From Streptomyces roseoverticillatus (lineage in GTDB: Bacteria; Actinomycetota; Actinomycetes; Streptomycetales; Streptomycetaceae), in assembly GCF_000719265.1 (NCBI RefSeq), contig NZ_JOFL01000001.1:186001-250000 (forward strand): a stretch of 64,000 nucleotides of DNA, given 5' to 3'. Position 1 is the first letter of the stretch, and each line of letters opens with the position of its first letter. The position numbers and the translations under genes were made by a program. This document shows positions 18,129-26,992 of the stretch, in pieces. The notes beneath the pieces were generated by a model. It did no database searches. It was given only the letters and a program-made list of their open reading frames with translations, and was not told the DNA's origin.

Positions 18129-19135
18129 TGCCCGGCCCCGGTCCGGGCGAGGTCCGGGCGGGCCGGCCCCGGGTGCCCGCCGAGGAGCCGGACCGGCGTC
18201 CCCGCGAGGTACGCCCGGATGTCCTCGACGGCCTGGCCGTAGTACGTCGCGTAGTTGGCGCGGGACACGTAGCCGAGGTGCGGGGTCGCGAGGAGGCGCG
18301 GCGAAGTGCGCATCGGGTGGTCCACGGGCAGCGGCTCGATGTCGAACACGTCGATGCCCGCGCCCGCGATGGTCCCGGTGTGCAGGGCCTCCACGAGCGC
18401 GTCCTGGTCGACGATCGCGGCCCGCGAGGTGTTGATCAGGTAGCTGGTGGGCTTCATCAGACCGAGCTCCGCGGCACCGAGAAGACCGTGGGTCCGGTCG
18501 CTCAGCGCGAGGTGGACGGATACGAAGTCGCTGGTCCGAAGGAGCTCTTCCTTCGACGCCGCGAGGCCGACGCCCACCTCGTCGGCCCGCTCCTCGGTGA
18601 GGTTTTGGCTCCAGGCCACCACGTCCATGCCGAACGCGAGGCCGACCTGGGCGACCCGGCCGCCGATCTTCCCCAGGCCGAGCAGGCCGAGGCGGCGGCC
18701 GTACAGGTCGACGCCGACGGTGGACTGCCAGGGGCCGCCCAGGCGCAGGGCGGTGGCCTCGGGCACGATGCCGCGGGCCAGGCCGAGGAGCAGCGCCCAC
18801 GTCAGCTCGGCGGGCGGAGTGGAGGAGCTGGCCGTGCCGCACACGGTGACGCCGTGCCGCTCGGCGGCGGCGTAGTCGATGACGGAGTTGCGCATGCCGG
18901 AGGCGACGATCAGCTTCAGCCGGGGCAGCCGGGCGAACAGCGACGCCGGGAAGGCGACGCGCTCGCGCAGGGTGACGGCGATGTCGAAGCCGGCGAGGGC
19001 GGCGGCGAGGGCGTCCTCGGTGCCGAAGTGACCGGGGAAGGAGACGACGTCGACGTCATCGGCGACGGGCGACCAGTCGGCGGCGGTGGTGGCGACGGAC
19101 TGGAAGTCGTCGAGCACGGCGCAGCGGAGTTTCAT
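18125..19135 (-). CDS. D-2-hydroxyacid dehydrogenase family protein
   Basis: The start at 19135 (MKLRCAVLDDFQ) is preferred because AAGGGA lies about ten bases upstream; an earlier ATG at 19171 would add 12 residues. The 336-residue protein has the NAD-binding GLGKIGGRVAQVGLAFGM motif, INTSRAAIVDQDAL with the catalytic Arg, FDIEPLP with the Glu, and TPHLGYVS with the His. All signature residues of the D-isomer-specific family are present. It should interconvert a 2-oxoacid and a D-2-hydroxyacid; the substrate is unknown. The flavin reductase gene follows with a 4-bp overlap. Confidence 0.88.
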   Translation of the reverse strand: MKLRCAVLDDFQSVATTAADWSPVADDVDVVSFPGHFGTEDALAAALAGFDIAVTLRERVAFPASLFARLPRLKLIVASGMRNSVIDYAAAERHGVTVCGTASSSTPPAELTWALLLGLARGIVPEATALRLGGPWQSTVGVDLYGRRLGLLGLGKIGGRVAQVGLAFGMDVVAWSQNLTEERADEVGVGLAASKEELLRTSDFVSVHLALSDRTHGLLGAAELGLMKPTSYLINTSRAAIVDQDALVEALHTGTIAGAGIDVFDIEPLPVDHPMRTSPRLLATPHLGYVSRANYATYYGQAVEDIRAYLAGTPVRLLGGHPGPARPDLARTGAGQ

Positions 19136-19169
19136 GTCAGCGCTTTCCCTTGGGGTGTGGATGGCGGTC

Positions 19170-19440
19170 ACGTGTCGGTGCGATGGGGCTTTGCAGCCGG
19201 GCGGCCCAGTCGTGTCGGGTGCCGGTCGGGGCTTCGCAGCCGGGCGGCCGTGTCATGCCGGATGCCGGTCGGGGCCTTGTTCGCGTCGGGTGTCGGTCGG
19301 GTGGTTACAGCCGGGTGCCCCTGTCATGTCGGGTGCCGGTCGGGGCTTCGCAGCCGGGCGGCCCTGTCACGGCGGTGCCGGACAGGTCTTCGCAATCGGG
19401 CGCCCACGTCGTGCTGGTCGGGTTCGCGGGAATGCGGGCG
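19170..19440. repeat. Tandem repeat of about 43 bp, six to seven degenerate copies
   Basis: The unit GCCGGTCGGGGCTTCGCAGC, plus CGGGCGGCC and a GTGTCGGGT-type spacer, recurs at 19221, 19264, 19292 (after a copy shortened by about 15 bp), 19335 and 19377. A diverged copy begins near 19178 and a partial one lies near 19420. Full steps are 42-43 bp. Copies 2 and 5 are nearly identical. The array lies upstream of the dehydrogenase gene and covers no convincing reading frame. Confidence 0.8.
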
Positions 19441-20087
19441 GCCCGTGGACGTCCGGATCATCCGGCCGCGGGCAGGGCGTCGAGCCGGGCGCGCCCGGGT
19501 CTCCAGGCCGACCGTGTCGCGAGCGGGGACCGGGGCCCGGACGGTGCCGCGCCCGCCCGCTGCCCGGCGCGCCGCCGGGGCCCGATGGCGCGCCGGGCGG
19601 GTGACGGTCGTCGGGGGCAGCGTCGCGGGCCGGCGACGAACAGCGGGCCCGGAGACCCGGGCAGCGAATCCGTAGCGGCGGCGACCGGCGAGGCTGACGG
19701 GTCGTGCCCGCACGGAAGTTGACCGCGCCCCGGCGGCATCCGGGTCGGCTGCGGCGGATGCAGCCGGGACACCCGCGGCGGCGATGACGCCGACGGCGCC
19801 CGCGCAGATGACGCCGTACCCGCCGGAGGCGGCCCCGTGCCCGGATCGCGATGCGCCATGTCGGAACTCACGCCCATCCCCCAAAGGCCTGGTTTTTGAT
19901 CATCCTGGCCAAGGCGGCCGATGGAGGTCAATGGAGGCCGGACAGGCCGGTGGAGTGATCCGGGACACAAGAGCCCGGGGGCTCCGCGAGGAGCTCCGCC
20001 GCGCCTGCCGCCCGCAGCGGCGGAGCCGACGCATACTGCGATCAAGTGTCCGGGTGGGGAACCGGTGACCAGGAGGACCTGCCCGTC
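19441..20087. other. Intergenic region with a doubtful minus-strand secreted-protein ORF
   Basis: A minus-strand frame opening with TTG at 19884 contains a hydrophobic, signal-like stretch (GVICAGAVGVIAAAGVPAAS) but then becomes Arg/Pro-rich and runs into the tandem repeat. An overlapping frame starts with ATG at 19877. No good Shine-Dalgarno is seen for either. It may be a decayed small secreted protein. The segment 19895-20087 probably holds the GH47 promoter. Confidence 0.3.
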
Positions 20088-21605
20088 ATGACGTACGCAT
20101 CGCTCGGCGCCCGGACGGCCCGGCTCGGGCCCACGACCCGCCGCAGCCTGCTCCGCGCGCTCGCCGTCACGGGCGGGCTCGCGGCGAGCGCCGGGCCCGG
20201 TCTCCTGGCGGAGCCGGGCGGCGGGCGGCGCGCCGTGGCGCCGCTGCCCGGCGGCACGTCCCGTTCGCTGCCCCGGGCCGCGCCGCCCGGCGCGCGGCGG
20301 CGGGCGGCGCGGCCGGACCGGGCGAAGGCGCAGGAGATCCGCGCCGAGTTCGGCCACGCGTGGGAGGGGTACAAGCGCTTCGCCTGGGGGCACGACGAGG
20401 TGCTCCCGGTGTCGGGCCGCCACCGCGAGTTCTTCGCGAAGAACCACCCGGTGGGCCTGTCGATCGTCGAGGCGGTCGACACGCTGCACCTGATGGAGCT
20501 CGACGACGAGGTCGACCGCTGCGTCGACTGGATCAAGGATCACCTGGACTTCGACGTGAACGCCGACTTCCAGGTGTTCGAGTCCACCATCCGGCTGGTG
20601 GGAGGCCTCCTCTCGGGCTATCTCGCCACCGGCGAGAAGGAGCTGCTCAGCCGCTGCACGGACCTCGCGGACCGGCTGCTGCCCGCCTTCACCGCGTCGC
20701 CCACCGGCATGCCCTACCGGTACGTCAATCTTCGGACGGGGCACGTCCGGGGCGCCACGCTGCCGCTGGCCGAGATCGGCACCAACGTGCTGGAGTTCGG
20801 GGCGCTGTCCCGGCTCACCGGCGACGCCCGGTACCGGCGGGCGGCCGAGGGGGCCCTGCGCGCGATCGTCGAGCGGCGGTCGTCGCTCGACCTGCTCGCC
20901 ACCCGGATGAACGTGGAGACCGGCCGGTGGGCCGACCGGGAGAGCGTCGCCGTGAACCCGCCTGCGGACTCGTTCTACGAGTACCTGTGGGGCGCGTGGG
21001 TGATGTTCGGCGACAAGGAGTGCCGGGACTGGTTCCGCATGTTCGCGGCCGCCATGCGCCGGCACCAGGCCGAACACGTGGACGGGCGGCTCTGGTTCAA
21101 GCACGTCGACTTCGCCACCGGGGAGCTCATCAGCCGCAGGGCGTCCGCGCTGTCCGTCGCCGTGCTGCCGGTCGGCGGGGACAACGAGCTGGCCGCCGGC
21201 CACTACCGCTCCTGGACGGCCGTCCTCGACAAGTACGAGGTCGTCCCCGAGGAGATCGACTACGGCCGCGGGCTGAAGGTCCTCAGCCCGCGGAACGACC
21301 TGCGCCCCGAATACGCCAACTGCGCCTTCCAGATGTACTGGCAGACCGGGGACCCGTACTACCGGACGACGGCGTGGCGCTACTTCCAGAACCTGAAGCG
21401 GCACCACCGCGTGCCGGGCGGCTACACGGTGCTCACCGACGTCACCAAACGGCCGATGGCCAAGGGCGACCACTGCCCGGCGTACGTGTTCGCCGAGAAC
21501 TTCAAGTGGCTCTACCTCACCTTCGCCGAGCCTCCGCGCTTTGACTACGAGCGGGGCTGGCTCAGCACGGAGGGGAAGGTCCTCGACGGCTTCCGGGACG
21601 CGTGA
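20088..21605 (+). CDS. Secreted glycoside hydrolase family 47 (alpha-mannosidase-type)
   Basis: The 505-residue protein has a Tat-type signal (TTRRSLLRALAVTGGLAAS) and an Ala/Arg/Pro-rich linker, then an almost complete GH47 pattern. This comprises AWEGYKRFAWGHDEVLP (about 91-107), VEAVDTLHLMELDDE (about 127), FESTIRLVGGLLSGYLATGE (about 164), AEIGTNVLEFGALSRLTGD, DSFYEYLWGAW, LRPEYANC (about 405), YVFAENFKWLYLTF and a terminal STEG matching the family's NTEA loop. GH47 enzymes are Ca-dependent alpha-1,2-mannosidases, mainly eukaryotic; bacterial members are few. AGGAGG lies 11 bp upstream of the ATG. The final Thr-Glu is kept. The substrate is probably a mannosylated glycan outside the cell. 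Confidence 0.87.
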   Translation: MTYASLGARTARLGPTTRRSLLRALAVTGGLAASAGPGLLAEPGGGRRAVAPLPGGTSRSLPRAAPPGARRRAARPDRAKAQEIRAEFGHAWEGYKRFAWGHDEVLPVSGRHREFFAKNHPVGLSIVEAVDTLHLMELDDEVDRCVDWIKDHLDFDVNADFQVFESTIRLVGGLLSGYLATGEKELLSRCTDLADRLLPAFTASPTGMPYRYVNLRTGHVRGATLPLAEIGTNVLEFGALSRLTGDARYRRAAEGALRAIVERRSSLDLLATRMNVETGRWADRESVAVNPPADSFYEYLWGAWVMFGDKECRDWFRMFAAAMRRHQAEHVDGRLWFKHVDFATGELISRRASALSVAVLPVGGDNELAAGHYRSWTAVLDKYEVVPEEIDYGRGLKVLSPRNDLRPEYANCAFQMYWQTGDPYYRTTAWRYFQNLKRHHRVPGGYTVLTDVTKRPMAKGDHCPAYVFAENFKWLYLTFAEPPRFDYERGWLSTEGKVLDGFRDA

Positions 21606-21635
21606 CCCCTCGGTCAGGGCCCCGGCTGACGGTCA

Positions 21636-22307
21636 TCAGGGCTTGAGCTGCTGCTTGACCTCCGCGACCTGCGGCCCGGTGTCCACGGCCGGGACCTTCC
21701 AGCGGTCGTCGCTCTTCGTCCCGTCCGTGTAGACGATCGTGCCGCCCCTGGCCTGTGCTGGCGTGAGGTCGAAGACCTTGGCGCGCACCTGCGACGCCCC
21801 CGGTGCGATGCCGCCGGAGTGCCGGTACTTCTCCAGGACCACCTCGGCGGCGTTGCCGTTGCCCGCCGGGACGGACTGCCCGTCCGCGGCGACCCAGCGC
21901 CAGCCGCCGCCCTTGGCGGGCGCCTCCTCGTCGGCGGGGTTGGCGCTCAGCGACTTCTCCAGCAGCGTCACCACGGCGAACGTGCCGTGCTGCGGTGTCA
22001 CGCGGCCGGCCGCCCGCGCGTAGACGACAGTCGCCGGGGTGATCTCCAGGATGCCGACCGTGCCCGCTCCGACGGTCCGCGAGGGCTCGCCGAAGGCGAG
22101 TGCGGCGCCCTTGGGGCCGCTGTCGGAGGCGGTGGGGACGGAGGGGACGGTGGGCCGTGGCGTCGCCGGTGACGTGGCCGGTTTGCCGGTGGTGACCTGC
22201 GACGGGCTGGTGCCGCCGCTCTTCGCGTCGTCGTCGTTGCAGGCGGTGAGGGTGAGGCAGCCGACGGCGGTGACGACGGCAGCGGCGGCGAGCAGGTTCT
22301 TGCGCAT
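21636..22307 (-). CDS. Putative lipoprotein, unknown function
   Basis: The 223-residue protein starts MRKNLLAAAAVV with GGGGGAA upstream and has a lipobox ending LTAC at about residue 23. A Thr/Pro/Ser-rich linker (about 27-60) precedes a beta-rich domain carrying VGILEITPATVVYA and GTFAVVTLLEKSL. This resembles the streptomycete DUF4352-like or immunoglobulin-like lipoproteins, but I do not recognise a named family. It is convergent with the GH47 gene (30-bp gap). Confidence 0.8.
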   Translation of the reverse strand: MRKNLLAAAAVVTAVGCLTLTACNDDDAKSGGTSPSQVTTGKPATSPATPRPTVPSVPTASDSGPKGAALAFGEPSRTVGAGTVGILEITPATVVYARAAGRVTPQHGTFAVVTLLEKSLSANPADEEAPAKGGGWRWVAADGQSVPAGNGNAAEVVLEKYRHSGGIAPGASQVRAKVFDLTPAQARGGTIVYTDGTKSDDRWKVPAVDTGPQVAEVKQQLKP

Positions 22308-22518
22308 GGATTCCCCCCAAGGCTTCGGCGCGCACGGGGACCGTACTGCCGCCGGGACGACCGCGGAGGGCCGTTGACCGAGCCGGTACCAACAGGATGC
22401 TTCCGTGACGAACACCCACTCATCGGATCCGTTGATTGGTAACGGAACCAGCAGGTATGTCGCTCTCGTCTAGCACGTCGGTTCGAAGACGAGTGGTGAC
22501 GATCTGGAGGAGGCACCG

Positions 22519-24480
22519 GTGGCAGGCGAGTCCCCCGGCATGGCGGAGCGGAAGAAGGAGCCGGCGGAGACCGCCCAGTCCTCGCCGGAAGCTCCGGAGC
22601 GGTCCACCGGTATCCCGGCGCGTCCGGGAGGACTTCCGGACCAGTCGCCGGAAACTCCGGAACAGCCGGCGAAGACTCCGGAGTGGGCACTGGAGCCCCG
22701 GAAGCAGCCGGCAGAGGCTCCCGAGCGGCCCGCCGACGCCCCGGCACAGCCGCGGACGGCTCCCGGCCGGTCGGCGGAGGCTCCGGCACAGCCGGAGGAG
22801 ACTCGGAAGCCTTCAGCGGAGACTCCCGGGCAGCCGGCACATGTTCCGGCGCAGCCGCAGGCGGCGCCGGAGCCGCCGGAGGGCGCTCCGAAGCCGTCAG
22901 CAGAGCCTCCCCGGCAACCGGCCCGGGCCCCGGCACAGCCGGGGGACGCTCTGACGCAGCGAGCCGACGCTCCCGTGCGGCCCGCCGACACCTCGGCACA
23001 GCCGCAGGCGGCTACCGAGCAGCCGCCGGAGGGTGCTCCGGCGCCGCCGGCAGAGGCTCCCCCGCAGCCGGCTCAGGGCCCGGCGCAGCCGAAACCGCAG
23101 CCGGACGCTCCGGCAAACCCCCGGCCGGAGGCTGCCCCGCACGCCCCGTCGACCCCCCGGCCGGAGGCTGCCCCGCCTTCGGCGGACACCCCGCCCCTCG
23201 CCCTGCTGGCGCAGCTGACGAACCGCCCCGCGCCCCCGCCCACCGCGGCCCGCACCGTGGCGCGGCGGCTGAAGATCTGGTCACCGCTCGTCCTGCTGCT
23301 CGCCGTCCTCCTCGGCACCGTCCAGCTGCTCCGGCCCCTGCCGGACCCGAAGTTCGTGGTGGCGGGAGACCCGTACACCTTCACGGGTGACGCGTTCGCG
23401 ATGCCCTGGCCGGGCGAGGGGCAGGCCGCGGCCGAGGTCGTGGGCGTCGGCAGCCTGGGCACGTACGGCGAGCAGAAGCCCGTACCGACGGCGAGCGTCG
23501 CCAAGGTCATGACCGCGTACGTGATCCTCAAGGACCACCCGCTCAAGGCCGGCGAGGAGGGCGACCGGATCGCGATCGACGCCACGGCGGCCAAGGAGGC
23601 GGGCGCCGAGGAGGAGTCGCGGGTGGACGTGTCGCAGGGGCAGAGCTACACCCTGTTCCAGATGCTGCAGATGCTGCTGATCCCGTCCGGCAACAACATC
23701 GCCCGGCAGCTCGCCCGCTGGGACGCGGGGTCCGAGGACGCCTTCGTGAAGAAGATGAACGAGGCGGCGAAGGAGCTCGGCATGGACGACACGACGTACA
23801 CCGACCCGAGCGGCCTGGACGCGTCGACCGTGAGCACCGCCGTGGACCAGGTCGAGCTGGCCCGGGAGGTCATGAAGAACGACGTCCTCCGCAAGATCGT
23901 CAAGATGCCCAACGCCGACGTCCCCGGCCTCCCCGGCCGCATCTACAACAACAACGACGACCTGCTCGTCAGCAACCCGGGCGGGCTCGGCATCAAGACC
24001 GGGTCGAGCGGCCCGGCGGGCGGTGCGCTGATGTGGGCGGCGAAGCGGACGATCGACGGCAAGGAGCGCCTGATCGTCGGCGCCACCATGGCCCAGCGAC
24101 AGGCGGGCAGCAACGACGCCAACGCCCACCTGAAGGTCGTCAAGGAGCGCAGCTACAAGATGATCAAGGCGGTGCAGGACGCCCTGGTTCCCGCGACCGT
24201 CGTCCGTAAGGGTGATGTCGTCGGGCACGTGGACGACGGGCTCGGCGGCCGGACGCCGGTCGTCGCGACCAAGGACCTGCAGGCCGTGGGCTGGGGCGGC
24301 CTGAAGGCGAAGCTGGAGCTCACCGGCGGCGGCAAGCTCGTCCCGCACGAGGCCAAGGCCGGTACGGAGATCGGCGCGCTCGCCGTCGGGACCGGGCCGG
24401 GCCGGGCGCAGGTGCCGGTCGCGCTCCAGCGGGACCTGGCGGCGCCGGGCGCGGGGGCCAAGCTGACCCGCCTCGGGTGA
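22519..24480 (+). CDS. D-alanyl-D-alanine carboxypeptidase (S11) with long Pro-rich cytoplasmic tail
   Basis: The GTG start has GGAGGAGG upstream. The first 235 or so residues are low-complexity Pro/Ala/Glu (PEAPERPADAPAQ-type repeats), followed by one membrane helix (about 254-274) and an extracytoplasmic S11 domain. The penicillin-binding motifs are SVAK (Ser326, Lys329), SGN (390-392) and KTG (493-495). It should trim stem-peptide D-Ala or act as a low-Mr PBP. A leader hairpin (CTCGTCT/AGACGAG, 22465-22493) lies upstream. The tail could tether cytoplasmic partners; this is inference. Confidence 0.9.
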   Translation: MAGESPGMAERKKEPAETAQSSPEAPERSTGIPARPGGLPDQSPETPEQPAKTPEWALEPRKQPAEAPERPADAPAQPRTAPGRSAEAPAQPEETRKPSAETPGQPAHVPAQPQAAPEPPEGAPKPSAEPPRQPARAPAQPGDALTQRADAPVRPADTSAQPQAATEQPPEGAPAPPAEAPPQPAQGPAQPKPQPDAPANPRPEAAPHAPSTPRPEAAPPSADTPPLALLAQLTNRPAPPPTAARTVARRLKIWSPLVLLLAVLLGTVQLLRPLPDPKFVVAGDPYTFTGDAFAMPWPGEGQAAAEVVGVGSLGTYGEQKPVPTASVAKVMTAYVILKDHPLKAGEEGDRIAIDATAAKEAGAEEESRVDVSQGQSYTLFQMLQMLLIPSGNNIARQLARWDAGSEDAFVKKMNEAAKELGMDDTTYTDPSGLDASTVSTAVDQVELAREVMKNDVLRKIVKMPNADVPGLPGRIYNNNDDLLVSNPGGLGIKTGSSGPAGGALMWAAKRTIDGKERLIVGATMAQRQAGSNDANAHLKVVKERSYKMIKAVQDALVPATVVRKGDVVGHVDDGLGGRTPVVATKDLQAVGWGGLKAKLELTGGGKLVPHEAKAGTEIGALAVGTGPGRAQVPVALQRDLAAPGAGAKLTRLG

Positions 24481-24610
24481 GGCACGCGCGCACCGTGTGA
24501 AGTTCTGCTGTTGGCCCGCTTAAGAAAACCTCGATGGACTTCACGGTCATCACTGGGCACATTGGTGCGCGCACGTAAAAGATCGCCCCACCACGCCTGG
24601 AGCCGCAGCC

Positions 24611-25639
24611 ATGAAGGCACTCGTCAAGCACAAGGCCGAGCCCGGGCTGTGGCTCATGGACGTCCCGGAGCCGGAGTACGGCCCTGGCGACGTCATGATC
24701 AAGGTGCTGCGCACCGGCATCTGCGGCACCGACCTGCACATCCGCTCCTGGGACGGCTGGGCCCAGGGCGCGGTGCGCACCCCGCTGGTGCTCGGCCACG
24801 AGTTCGTGGGCGAGGTCGCGGCCGTCGGCGCGGACGTCCGCGACATCGAGGTCGGCGACCTGGTCAGCGGCGAGGGCCACCTGGTCTGCGGCAAGTGCCG
24901 CAACTGCCTGGCGGGCCGCCGCCACCTGTGCCGCAGCACGGTCGGCCTCGGCGTGGGCCGCGACGGCGCGTTCGCCGAGTACGTCGTGATGCCCTCCTCC
25001 AACGTGTGGGTGCACCGCACGAAGGTCGACCTCGACGTCGCCGCGATCTTCGACCCGTTCGGCAATGCCGTGCACACCGCGCTCTCCTTCCCGCTCGTCG
25101 GCGAGGACGTGCTGATCACGGGCGCGGGCCCGATCGGCATCATGGCCGTGGCCGTCGCCAAGCACGCCGGCGCCCGCAACGTCGTCATCACCGACGTCAG
25201 CGAGCCGCGCCTGGAGATCGCCCGCAAGGCCGGCGCGACCCTGGCCCTCAACGTCTCCGGCGCCTCGATCGCGGACGCGCAGCGCACGCTGGGCCTGCGC
25301 GAGGGCTTCGACATCGGCCTGGAGATGTCGGGCCGGCCCGAGGCCATGCGCGACATGATCGCGAACATGACGCACGGCGGCCGGATCGCCATGCTGGGCC
25401 TGCCGGCCCAGGAGTTCCCCGTCGACTGGGCGAAGGTCGTCACCTCGATGATCACTGTCAAGGGGATCTACGGCCGGGAGATGTACGAGACCTGGTACGC
25501 GATGACGGTGCTGCTGGAGGCCGGCCTCGACCTCAGCCCGGTGATCACGGGCAAGTACTCGTACAAGGACTTCGACGCGGCCTTCGACGAGGCCGCCACC
25601 GCCCGCAGCGGCAAGATCATCCTCGACTGGACCGCCTGA
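24611..25639 (+). CDS. tdh: L-threonine 3-dehydrogenase
   Basis: The 342-residue zinc medium-chain dehydrogenase has the catalytic zinc ligands Cys38 (GICGTDLH) and His63/Glu64 (GHEFVGE). The structural zinc site is [15 protein letters not shown], and the NAD motif is [14 protein letters not shown]. It oxidises L-threonine to 2-amino-3-ketobutyrate. The kbl gene follows 79 bp downstream, the classic pair converting threonine to glycine and acetyl-CoA. Upstream, GTGAAGT and ACTTCAC (24497-24544) form a spaced inverted repeat that could be a regulatory site. Confidence 0.95.
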   Translation: MKALVKHKAEPGLWLMDVPEPEYGPGDVMIKVLRTGICGTDLHIRSWDGWAQGAVRTPLVLGHEFVGEVAAVGADVRDIEVGDLVSGEGHLVCGKCRNCLAGRRHLCRSTVGLGVGRDGAFAEYVVMPSSNVWVHRTKVDLDVAAIFDPFGNAVHTALSFPLVGEDVLITGAGPIGIMAVAVAKHAGARNVVITDVSEPRLEIARKAGATLALNVSGASIADAQRTLGLREGFDIGLEMSGRPEAMRDMIANMTHGGRIAMLGLPAQEFPVDWAKVVTSMITVKGIYGREMYETWYAMTVLLEAGLDLSPVITGKYSYKDFDAAFDEAATARSGKIILDWTA

Positions 25640-25718
25640 CCCCGCCCGGCCGCCCCTCCCGCCGGGCGGCCGCCCCCGGCCAGGCAGTCACCGCTTTCTT
25701 CCGTAAGGAGTCCCCCGC

Positions 25719-26918
25719 ATGTACGCGTCCGTCCGCGACGACCTCCGCGCCACCCTCGACGAGATCCGCGAGGCCGGTCTCTTCAAGCCCGAGCGCGTGA
25801 TCGGCACCCCGCAGAGCGCCTCCGTCAACGTCACCGCCGGCGGCGCCCCCGGCGACGTCCTGAACTTCTGCGCGAACAACTACCTGGGCCTCGCCGACCA
25901 CCCCGAGGTCGTCTCCGCCGCCAAGGACGCCCTCGACCGCTGGGGCTACGGCATGGCGTCGGTCCGCTTCATCTGCGGCACGCAGGACGTCCACAAGGAG
26001 CTGGAGGCGCGGCTGTCGGCGTTCCTCGGCCAGGAGGACACGATCCTCTACTCCTCCTGCTTCGACGCGAACGGCGGCGTCTTCGAGACCCTGCTCGGCG
26101 CCGAGGACGCGGTGATCTCCGACGCCCTCAACCACGCGAGCATCATCGACGGCATCCGCCTGTCCAAGGCCCGCCGCTTCCGCTACGCCAACCGCGACCT
26201 GGCCGACCTGGAGAAGCAGCTGCAGGCGGCGAACGAGGGCGGCGCCCGCCGCAAGCTGATCGTCACCGACGGCGTCTTCTCCATGGACGGCTACGTCGCG
26301 CCGCTCCGCGAGATCTGCGACCTGGCCGACCGCTACGACGCGATGGTGATGGTCGACGACTCGCACGCCGTCGGCTTCGTCGGCGCGGGCGGCCGCGGCA
26401 CCCCCGAGCTGCACGGCGTCATGGACCGCGTCGACATCATCACGGGCACCCTCGGCAAGGCCCTCGGCGGCGCCTCCGGCGGCTACGTCGCCGCGCGCGC
26501 CGAGATCGTCGCCCTGCTGCGCCAGCGCTCGCGCCCGTACCTCTTCTCCAACTCCCTCGCGCCGGTCATCGCCGCCGCCTCCCTGAAGGTCCTCGACCTG
26601 CTGGAGTCCGCGGGCGACCTGCGGGAGAAGCTGAAGGCCAACACCGAGCTGTTCCGCACAAAGATGACCGAGGCGGGCTTCGAGATCCTGCCCGGCGACC
26701 ACGCCATCGCCCCCGTCATGATCGGTGACGCGGCGGAGGCCGGCCGGATGGCCGAGCTGCTGCTGGAGCGCGGCGTGTACGTCATCGGCTTCTCGTACCC
26801 GGTGGTGCCGATGGGCGCGGCCCGCATCCGCGTCCAGCTGTCCGCGGCGCACTCGACCGAGGACGTCGAGCGGGCAGTCGCCGCGTTCATCGACGCGCGC
26901 AAGGCGCTCCGGGGCTGA
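25719..26918 (+). CDS. kbl: Glycine C-acetyltransferase (2-amino-3-ketobutyrate CoA ligase)
   Basis: The 399-residue PLP enzyme of the alpha-oxoamine synthase family has [15 protein letters not shown] near the N-terminus, [11 protein letters not shown] and the PLP-lysine motif [14 protein letters not shown]. Length is normal for Kbl. It cleaves 2-amino-3-ketobutyrate with CoA to glycine and acetyl-CoA. It is paired with tdh and followed by a strong palindromic terminator. Confidence 0.95.
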   Translation: MYASVRDDLRATLDEIREAGLFKPERVIGTPQSASVNVTAGGAPGDVLNFCANNYLGLADHPEVVSAAKDALDRWGYGMASVRFICGTQDVHKELEARLSAFLGQEDTILYSSCFDANGGVFETLLGAEDAVISDALNHASIIDGIRLSKARRFRYANRDLADLEKQLQAANEGGARRKLIVTDGVFSMDGYVAPLREICDLADRYDAMVMVDDSHAVGFVGAGGRGTPELHGVMDRVDIITGTLGKALGGASGGYVAARAEIVALLRQRSRPYLFSNSLAPVIAAASLKVLDLLESAGDLREKLKANTELFRTKMTEAGFEILPGDHAIAPVMIGDAAEAGRMAELLLERGVYVIGFSYPVVPMGAARIRVQLSAAHSTEDVERAVAAFIDARKALRG

Positions 26919-26923
26919 TCCCC

Positions 26924-26968
26924 GGTATCCCCGGCGGGGGCCCGGGCCGGGCCCCCGCCGGGGATACC
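26924..26968 (+). terminator. Strong palindromic terminator after kbl
   Basis: GGTATCCCCGGCGGGGGCCC and its complement form a near-continuous palindrome of about 20-22 bp centred at 26946, directly after the kbl stop. It ends 24 bp before the LysR gene, so it insulates that gene. Confidence 0.85.
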
Positions 26969-26992
26969 GCCCGTTCCTGGCAAAATGGCGGG

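Noticed and set aside
19170..19440. Possible CRISPR array
   Set aside because: The repeats are directly abutting with a 43-bp period and no unique spacers, and no cas gene is near.
19324..19884. Minus-strand TTG-started secreted protein as a firm gene
   Set aside because: A signal-like stretch exists, but there is no ribosome-binding site, the tail is Arg/Pro-rich and it runs into the repeat array; kept only as a low-confidence note.
19458..21473. 671-codon minus-strand frame opposite the GH47 gene
   Set aside because: The plus strand carries a complete GH47 pattern; the antisense frame has no recognisable domain.
22465..22493. Possible tRNA because of a GGTTCGAA stretch
   Set aside because: Only one 7-bp stem is present; no cloverleaf or acceptor stem can be drawn.
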